The notes below the pieces were generated by a model. It was not told the origin of the DNA, ran no database searches, and saw only the letters and a program-made list of their open reading frames with translations. Made by a program: the position numbers and the translations under genes. A stretch of 11,738 nt of DNA from Planctomycetota bacterium (lineage in GTDB: Bacteria; Planctomycetota; Planctomycetia; Planctomycetales; Planctomycetaceae): contig JAPOLP010000095.1 in NCBI GenBank assembly GCA_029977045.1, positions 1 to 11,738 on the forward strand, written 5' to 3'. Positions 6,979-11,738 of this stretch are shown piece after piece; position 1 is the first letter of the stretch, and each line of letters starts with the position of its first letter.

Positions 6979-8037
6979 ATGTCACACGTCATCGGCCTCG
7001 ATATCGGCGGAGCCAATCTGAAAGCCGCTCACAGCGACGGACCGTGCCGCTCCGTCTCCTTTCCCGTCTGGAGGGAGCCAGATCGGCTGCCCGAGGCGCT
7101 CCGCGAGCTCATCGCCGACTGGCTGCCGTGTCAGGGGCTCGCCGTCACGATGACCGCCGAGTTGGCTGACTGCTTCGCCACAAAGGCCGAAGGCGTCGAC
7201 GCGATTCTGTCCGCCATCACTGAAGTTACTGATGGCCTGCCGGTCGCTGTCTGGCAAACCGCTGGCGAGTTTGTCGATGTCGATGTCGCCCGTGAGTTCC
7301 CTCTGCTGACCGCCGCCGCCAACTGGCACGCTCTGGCAACGTTCGTTGGCCGTCTCGCTCCGACTGGATGCGCTCTGCTGATCGATATCGGATCAACGAC
7401 AACAGACATCATCCCCATCGTCGACGGACTGCCGAATCCAATCGGTCGCACCGACGGCGAGCGACTGATTTCCGGCGAACTTGTCTACTCGGGCGTCCGG
7501 CGAACTCCACTGTGTGCGATCTCACAGACTGTTCCAACTGCTGAAGGGCAATCACCAGTCGCCGCCGAACTGTTCGCGACAGCGCTCGACGTTTACCTGC
7601 TGACTGGGGACGTACCCGAGTCTCCCGGCGACCTCGACACTGCCAACGGACAGCCAGCCACGACCGACTGCGCACACGACCGGCTGGCTCGCCTGCTGTG
7701 TCGCGACCGGACGGAACTGTCGCTCGACGACGCTCGCAACGCTGCCGAGTTCCTCGCTGGCGAACAACAACGACAGATGACCGCTGCGATCGATCGCGTC
7801 CTGAGCACGCTCGCAGAATCACCAGCCGCCATCATCCTCTCTGGTTCTGGCAGCTTTCTCGCAGAGCGTCTTGCCAGCACTCATCCGCGTCTGAAGGCCG
7901 CCTCACATCACCGCCTCGCCGAGCTGTTCTCAGAGGAAACGGCAACCGCGGCCTGCGCCTTTGCACTAGCGCGACTGTCCATCGAACAGAACGCGTTGCT
8001 GCCGGTCGATGTCTCGTGGCAATCGTTCATCGGCTGA
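6979..8037 (+). CDS. MfnF-like ASKHA protein (H4MPT-linked C1 pathway, hydantoinase/oxoprolinase-like)
   Basis: The 352-residue protein belongs to the actin/Hsp70/sugar-kinase ATPase fold. It shows the phosphate-1 loop IGLDIGGANLKAAHSDG (5-21), the phosphate-2 loop LLIDIGSTTTDIIPIVDG (133-150) and the adenosine motif AAIILSGSGSFLAERL (283-298). The GGANLKAA and DIGSTTTDI signatures fit the COG1548 group, annotated as 'H4MPT-linked C1 transfer pathway protein'. The archaeal member MfnF joins the furan-methanamine and glutamyl-tyramine parts during methanofuran synthesis. In bacteria the homologues accompany the formaldehyde-oxidising H4MPT pathway of methylotrophs and planctomycetes. It is probably cytosolic. 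The ATG at 6979 directly precedes the conserved first strand, so the start is secure despite no Shine-Dalgarno site. No other C1-pathway gene is in the window. The family call is strong; the exact reaction is inferred by homology. Confidence 0.82.
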   Translation: MSHVIGLDIGGANLKAAHSDGPCRSVSFPVWREPDRLPEALRELIADWLPCQGLAVTMTAELADCFATKAEGVDAILSAITEVTDGLPVAVWQTAGEFVDVDVAREFPLLTAAANWHALATFVGRLAPTGCALLIDIGSTTTDIIPIVDGLPNPIGRTDGERLISGELVYSGVRRTPLCAISQTVPTAEGQSPVAAELFATALDVYLLTGDVPESPGDLDTANGQPATTDCAHDRLARLLCRDRTELSLDDARNAAEFLAGEQQRQMTAAIDRVLSTLAESPAAIILSGSGSFLAERLASTHPRLKAASHHRLAELFSEETATAACAFALARLSIEQNALLPVDVSWQSFIG

Positions 8038-8098
8038 CAGTAGAGACATGACAAGACGCACGGGTGGCTGTGGTCGAGTACAGCGAGCCCACAGACCG

Positions 8099-9052
8099 TC
8101 AACTTGCAGCAAACGCATTTCGCAGCAGCGACAGGCTCTTTGGAATTGCGGTGTGGTAATCCTCCATGCCCTCAAATTCGAGCGACACCCAGCCTCGGTA
8201 GTTGTGCCGGCGAAGCATCGCGGCGACGCGGTTGTAGTCGATGTCGATTTCGTACCACTGCCCGCCGCCGTAATACGTCTTGGCCTGCACGAAGACGGCC
8301 TGCGGGGCGAGCTGCTCCAGCTTTTCGTACGGATTCTCAAGGAAGTTCCCGGTATCGAGCGTCACCTGCAGCCATGGCGAATCGACCGCGTTCACGATCC
8401 GCATCACGCCTTCTGGCGTCAGCCCGAGCCCCCAGTGATTTTCGAGCCCCAGCACGACGCCGCATTTCTCGGCAGTCGGCAGGCAGCGTTCCAGACTTTC
8501 GATCACCCACGGAAAGCCGTCTTCTTCCGTGTAGCCTTCGAGCGGCGGTTCGATGCCGCGATTCTTCATCAGCTCGTCAAAGTTCTTCGACGTGCCCCAG
8601 CGGCCCGTGTTGACCCGCATCGTCGGAATACCCAGCTGATAACACGTTTCAATCTGCCCGATCGTCAGGTCGATGTTGCGTTGCCGTTCTTCACGGTCGG
8701 GCGTCACGAAACCCTGGTGAGTCGACATCCCACACAGCGGCAATCCGAGCCGAAACGCGTGCCGCTTGATCTGCTGCATCGCTGAGTTACTCAGCAGCGT
8801 GTTCTGCTCAATCTGATAAAGCAGCAGTTCGACGCCGTCGAAACCCATCTCCGAGGCGATATCGATGCACCGATGAATGTCCCGCAGCGGCTCATTGCGA
8901 AACCGCCACAGCGAGTACGTCGACAGAGCAATCGGATTCGTTGTGCGAGCGCCGGACGTATCGGGTTTTCCATTGTCTGCCTGCAGACTGGTAACTGATT
9001 TTTCCATTGCAGCAGCCCCGGCACACGCTGCCAGAAAACGACGTCGATCCAT
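8099..9052 (-). CDS. Sugar phosphate isomerase/epimerase-like TIM-barrel protein with Tat-type leader
   Basis: This 317-residue protein matches the xylose isomerase-like TIM-barrel family (AP_endonuc_2, PF01261), whose members isomerise or epimerise sugars or act on inositol derivatives with a divalent metal. Residues 2-16 (DRRRFLAACAGAAAM) form a twin-arginine-type leader, suggesting export of the folded protein, although the hydrophobic core is short. Barrel landmarks are ALSTYSLWRF (42-51), MGFDGVELLLYQ (69-80), LGLENHWGL (201-209), VTLDTGNFLENPY (230-242), VQAKTYYGGG (255-264) and WVSLEFEGMED (288-298). Glu204, Asp233 and Glu291 are likely metal ligands. The strand where many members have a His carries Gln256/Lys258. 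The start ATG has GGAGAG five bases upstream (9058-9063). Substrate unknown. It lies 103 bases downstream of the AI-2E-family gene on the same strand and converges with the mfnF-like gene, 61 bases away. Confidence 0.85.
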   Translation of the reverse strand: MDRRRFLAACAGAAAMEKSVTSLQADNGKPDTSGARTTNPIALSTYSLWRFRNEPLRDIHRCIDIASEMGFDGVELLLYQIEQNTLLSNSAMQQIKRHAFRLGLPLCGMSTHQGFVTPDREERQRNIDLTIGQIETCYQLGIPTMRVNTGRWGTSKNFDELMKNRGIEPPLEGYTEEDGFPWVIESLERCLPTAEKCGVVLGLENHWGLGLTPEGVMRIVNAVDSPWLQVTLDTGNFLENPYEKLEQLAPQAVFVQAKTYYGGGQWYEIDIDYNRVAAMLRRHNYRGWVSLEFEGMEDYHTAIPKSLSLLRNAFAAS

Positions 9053-9155
9053 TTCAACTCTCCGTTGTCACTCTTTGAGCTTTTGGGAACTTTTCTTCAT
9101 TCGGACGGCATGATCGCAGCCATGCTGCGAAATACTTCAGCCTTTTCTGGCGTGT

Positions 9156-10595
9156 TCAACACCGTCGTGCCGAAGGTGACTCGTCGCTGTCACGTGATGG
9201 CACGTCGGTACTCGGCTCGGCAACTGCGTCTTCTATTGGGGCAACGCCTTCGTCGATGGGCTCCTCAGTGATCGTTGCCTTTTCAACGGCCTTCGGCAGT
9301 GAAACATCAGACGGCGTCTCGTTTTGAGGGGTGGCGTCACCTTCGGAGCTGTCGACAGCGATATCACGCAGTTCGACGTTGAAGATCTCGATCAGCGAGT
9401 GCAGGCAGCAGGCGACGATGGGGCCGATGAAGACGCCCCACAGGCCCATGACCTGCAGGCCGCCGAGCACACTCACGAAGGCCAGCAGCGGGTGTAGCGA
9501 CGTGTCGTTCTTCAGGACCCAGGTCCGTACGACGTTGTCCATCATGCCGATCGGTCCGACGCCGACGACTGCCAGAAACGTCGCCGAGCCCCAGCTTCCG
9601 TCGACGAACCCCAGCCAGAAAGCACAGGGAAACCACACCAGCCAGGTCCCGGCCATCGGAATCAACGCAGAAAACGTCGCAATGATTGCGAAGAGAAAGA
9701 AGTGCCCCATCCCGACGCACTGCAGCGCGAGAGCCGTTGCGAGGCCCTGGCCGATCGCGGCCAGAAAGGTTGCCAGCACAACGGCTCGCACAGAACCGGC
9801 GAACTGCTGCATCAGCTCCTGCTGGTGAGACTTCTCAACGGGAATCAATGCCTGCACGGCAAGGACCATGTTGGGGCCGTCGAGGAAGAAGTAGTACAGC
9901 GCGAGCGTAAACACGAATAACGCGACGAGTGCTCCAACGAAGGCGCCGAGCAGATCGACGGTGCGATTGACTGCCGAGCCCAGCGAGCTGCCGACGACGC
10001 CGGCCGTCTTGAAGGCCAGCGACTGCATCACCTGGAGAGAGTGTTCTCTGATCTGGACGAGCTTGCTCATCAGCCACGCGTGACGTGCTCTCTGCAGCGG
10101 ACCGGGCTCGACCGCAGGGCGCTCGGTGCGTATCAGCTCATCAACCTTCTTCAACTCTGCTTCGCCAAGCAGCAAACGGTCAATCTGATTGACTTCCGGA
10201 GATCGGAACAGCCAGCCATAGACGACATCTTCTGCCTTCAGAAGTTCGTCACGCAGGTGATCGAGTTCGCGATCTGCGATTTTCTCGCGGATCAGCCTGG
10301 CGTCGATGTCCCGGAAGTTGCTGCCGAGAAACTGCAGAATGCCCAGCAGGACGGTCACGACGAGCGGCAGCATGACCGAGCCGACGATGGCCGCTGTCGA
10401 GAGGCCGGCGGCGAGGGCACGGCGGCCTTTGCAGCGGTGCAGGAAGTAACGCAGCACAGGCTGGCACAGCATCGCAATCATGGCCGCCAGGAACAGCGGC
10501 ATCAGAAACGGGGCGATCACCTGGTAAAACGTGATGCCCAGGCACGCGATCAGCGCGGTGACAATTCCCAGCGAAACCAGCCGTGCCATGCTCAT
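9156..10595 (-). CDS. AI-2E family (PF01594) multi-pass membrane protein
   Basis: I choose the ATG at 10595 (479 aa). GGGAG (10605-10609) lies nine bases upstream, whereas the longer frame to 10682 adds a His/Arg-rich stretch unlike this family. Paired hydrophobic helices fall at about 7-51 and another at 63-91. A long polar loop covers about 92-211, with further helices at about 214-238, 269-291 and 297-406. This helix-loop-helix arrangement and the terminal GLWGVFIGPIVACCLHSLIEIF region are typical of the AI-2E/YdiK/PerM/YtvI family. Members include the TqsA autoinducer-2 exporter and Na+/H+ or other transporters, so the substrate cannot be told from sequence. After the last helix an acidic, Pro/Ser-rich tail of about 69 residues extends beyond the family core. 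It is probably an inner-membrane protein. It may be co-transcribed with the small upstream gene and the downstream TIM-barrel gene. Confidence 0.88.
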   Translation of the reverse strand: MSMARLVSLGIVTALIACLGITFYQVIAPFLMPLFLAAMIAMLCQPVLRYFLHRCKGRRALAAGLSTAAIVGSVMLPLVVTVLLGILQFLGSNFRDIDARLIREKIADRELDHLRDELLKAEDVVYGWLFRSPEVNQIDRLLLGEAELKKVDELIRTERPAVEPGPLQRARHAWLMSKLVQIREHSLQVMQSLAFKTAGVVGSSLGSAVNRTVDLLGAFVGALVALFVFTLALYYFFLDGPNMVLAVQALIPVEKSHQQELMQQFAGSVRAVVLATFLAAIGQGLATALALQCVGMGHFFLFAIIATFSALIPMAGTWLVWFPCAFWLGFVDGSWGSATFLAVVGVGPIGMMDNVVRTWVLKNDTSLHPLLAFVSVLGGLQVMGLWGVFIGPIVACCLHSLIEIFNVELRDIAVDSSEGDATPQNETPSDVSLPKAVEKATITEEPIDEGVAPIEDAVAEPSTDVPSRDSDESPSARRC

Positions 10596-10778
10596 GCGTC
10601 TCGACTCCCGCTGCAGCCCAGTCCGTACATCGGTGTGATGCACCGGCGAGGGATGATGGCAGACAGTCAGTCCGTCGAGCAAGCAGCGGTTTCAGGAGAC
10701 GCGTTCAAGCAGCGGAACAATGCGGGCTCGTCCGCGACGCCAGGCCCGGGAGCAATGGAACCAGCAGTCAGCGACAGC

Positions 10779-11084
10779 TCAATTGGTTCCGTCAGTCCAG
10801 AAGTCTGCGGTGACTTCCTGATCCTGAAACACGTTGAGCTGCAGGTTCGATCCGCCCTCGCGGCTCAGGCGTTCGAGTTCGGCGTCGATCATTTCCAGTC
10901 GCTGACTGATCAGGCGGTTGTTTGACTTCCACTGTTCCTGCCATTCGTCGAAGCCGGGAATCTCTGCCTGTTCTGGCCGCGTGCGAACCGCTCCGCCGCC
11001 GTTGGAAATCTGAATCAGAGAATGGCCCAGAGAGCCGCGGTTTCGCTCGGCATAATCGGCGTCGGCCAGTTTCAACGCAGGCAT
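10779..11084 (-). CDS. Small coiled-coil hypothetical protein (101 aa)
   Basis: I do not recognise this protein. It is hydrophilic, with no signal peptide or membrane segment. The N-terminal third (MPALKLADADYAERNRG) is followed by SLGHSLIQISNGGG. The centre (about residues 47-75, with WQEQWKS and ISQRLEMIDAELERL) has the spacing of an amphipathic or coiled-coil helix. The C-terminus is polar. Support for a real gene comes from the GGGAG eight bases before the ATG, the sensible helix pattern and the position in a run of minus-strand genes. The frame is open upstream for about 40 codons but has no ATG, GTG or TTG there. It lies 183 bases upstream of the AI-2E-family gene. It could be a cytosolic adaptor or structural protein; that is a guess. 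Confidence 0.6.
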   Translation of the reverse strand: MPALKLADADYAERNRGSLGHSLIQISNGGGAVRTRPEQAEIPGFDEWQEQWKSNNRLISQRLEMIDAELERLSREGGSNLQLNVFQDQEVTADFWTDGTN

Positions 11085-11371
11085 TCCAGCAGCTCCCAGC
11101 AGTCGTTGATCAGCAGCAAGGCGGGTCCTGCCGGTTACGCCGGATCGGCGGCGAGTGATGGCAGTCCGGACGGGTCGGCGTCTCGAAACGAAGCCAGTCC
11201 GGTCAGTGATCCATCGGAATCCTCAAAGAAGTCTCTCGATCGAAACGCGGGGACTCGACCGCCTGCGAAGAGATTGCCGGTTCGGAAAGAAGCGCAAAGC
11301 GAACAATCCTTACGGCACGAGAATTCACGGCGACGCGTGCAACGACTTCGGCAGGCAGCGTCGGCAACAGC
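11085..11371. other. Intergenic region between the methyltransferase and small hypothetical genes
   Basis: These 287 bases contain no gene I can support. An open frame on the minus strand (stop at 11203) runs out of the methyltransferase 3' end, but it has no ribosome binding site and no recognisable product. No T-run terminator is seen after the methyltransferase stop at 11372. The promoter of the small hypothetical gene may lie here, but I see no clear consensus. Confidence 0.4.
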
Positions 11372-11738
11372 CTACCCGTCGCCAGAGCCGGCGATTGTCC
11401 AGTGCCGGTCAGTTGTCTGTGAGACATCGTCAGCCGGCCAGGCACAGCCAGTCAGCAGCTGCCGCACCTCGTCGACCGTCAGTGCCGCGTGCAGAGACTG
11501 TCGGAAGAGCTGCTTTGCGGAGTTGCTCTCATTGCCAGCGTATGTCTCGACGAGCGATTCGACTTCCGCGTCTGTTTCGGGACGCAGCAAGTCGCGAACA
11601 AACAGCAGGCCACCGGGCCGAAGCACGCGAATCATCTCCCGCAGCGAGTCGATCGGCTCAGGAATATGGTGGATGATCGAATTCGACATGACGATGTCGA
11701 ACTCGCCGTCGCTGTACGGCAGCACTTTCGCGTCGGCC
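11372..11738 (-). CDS. Class I SAM-dependent methyltransferase, 3' part (cut by window edge)
   Basis: About 121 C-terminal residues are visible; the frame continues past the right edge, so the true start and the glycine-rich motif I are outside. The visible part opens with ADAKVLPYSDGEFDIVMSN, the motif-II/III region of Methyltransf_11-type enzymes. It continues with IIHHIPEPIDSLREMIRVL and the motif 'RPGGLLFVRDLLRP', where the loop after strand 5 is expected. The family transfers a methyl group from S-adenosylmethionine. The 'FVRDLLRP...VESLV..YAG' and 'SLHAAL TVDEV' pieces and the terminal DRHWT suggest a small-molecule methyltransferase subgroup found in many bacteria; the substrate is not evident. 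An apparent GTG at 11725 is an internal codon, not a start, because conserved residues precede it. Cytosolic. Confidence 0.85.
   Translation of the reverse strand, partial: ADAKVLPYSDGEFDIVMSNSIIHHIPEPIDSLREMIRVLRPGGLLFVRDLLRPETDAEVESLVETYAGNESNSAKQLFRQSLHAALTVDEVRQLLTGCAWPADDVSQTTDRHWTIAGSGDG

Noticed and set aside
8009..8785. 258-aa plus-strand open frame
   Set aside because: It is antisense to the TIM-barrel gene, which has clear family motifs. The plus-strand translation is His/Arg-rich and resembles nothing.
9115..9129. Hairpin CGCAGC-CAT-GCTGCG between the AI-2E-family and TIM-barrel genes
   Set aside because: The six-bp stem is too short and no T-run follows on the minus strand, so a terminator call is not supported.
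10041..10925. 294-aa plus-strand open frame
   Set aside because: It is antisense to the AI-2E-family protein and the small coiled-coil gene, and shows Gln/Arg-rich shadow composition without motifs.
11203..11445. 80-aa minus-strand frame overlapping the methyltransferase end
   Set aside because: Its only ATG lies inside the methyltransferase gene in another frame, it has no ribosome binding site, and the product is unrecognisable. A remnant gene cannot be fully excluded.
11155..11676. 173-aa plus-strand open frame
   Set aside because: It is antisense to the methyltransferase fragment and Arg-rich without motifs.
1..11738. Mobile elements, CRISPR arrays, tRNA or rRNA genes, defence or secondary-metabolite clusters
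   Set aside because: No transposase or integrase frames, regularly spaced repeats, terminal inverted repeats or RNA-gene signatures were found by reading both strands.

Overview
The window looks like a chromosomal stretch from a member of the Planctomycetota. The evidence is the combination of high GC (about 60% by eye), an exported protein with a disordered Pro/Glu-rich region and C-terminal YHS-type modules, a large exported protein built of secretin N-type repeats, a Tat-signal TIM-barrel sugar isomerase-like protein, and an MfnF-like protein of tetrahydromethanopterin (H4MPT) / methanofuran C1 metabolism, which in bacteria occurs mainly in methylotrophs and Planctomycetota. The phylum assignment is an inference from gene content, not from a marker gene.

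Layout, left to right. A 586-residue exported YHS-module protein (+, 266-2026) faces a zinc-finger-less DnaJ/CbpA-type co-chaperone (-, 2165-3100), and a strong two-way hairpin terminator lies between them. Upstream of the J-protein on the same strand is a very large (1111 aa) exported protein with repeated secretin N-domains but no recognisable secretin barrel (-, 3314-6649). A second, T-run-bearing hairpin terminator separates it from the J-protein gene, so the two are probably separate transcripts. A 329-base divergent intergenic region (6650-6978) carries an 11-bp inverted repeat and a candidate promoter. It then gives way to the mfnF-like gene (+, 6979-8037). The right third is a run of minus-strand genes: the 3' part of a SAM-dependent methyltransferase (cut by the right edge), a small coiled-coil hypothetical protein, an AI-2E-family (PF01594) membrane protein, and a TIM-barrel sugar phosphate isomerase/epimerase-like protein.

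The genes do not form one obvious pathway. The two large exported proteins are probably periplasmic or envelope-associated. The J-protein is a cytosolic DnaK partner. The MfnF-like protein belongs to C1 cofactor synthesis but has no other C1 gene beside it here. The three complete minus-strand genes on the right could be co-transcribed (gaps 183 and 103 bases), but nothing in their products requires it. I see no IS element, integrase, tRNA, rRNA, CRISPR array, toxin-antitoxin pair or defence cluster. I found no convincing new multi-gene system. The most unusual objects are the barrel-less secretin-repeat protein and the YHS-module protein.
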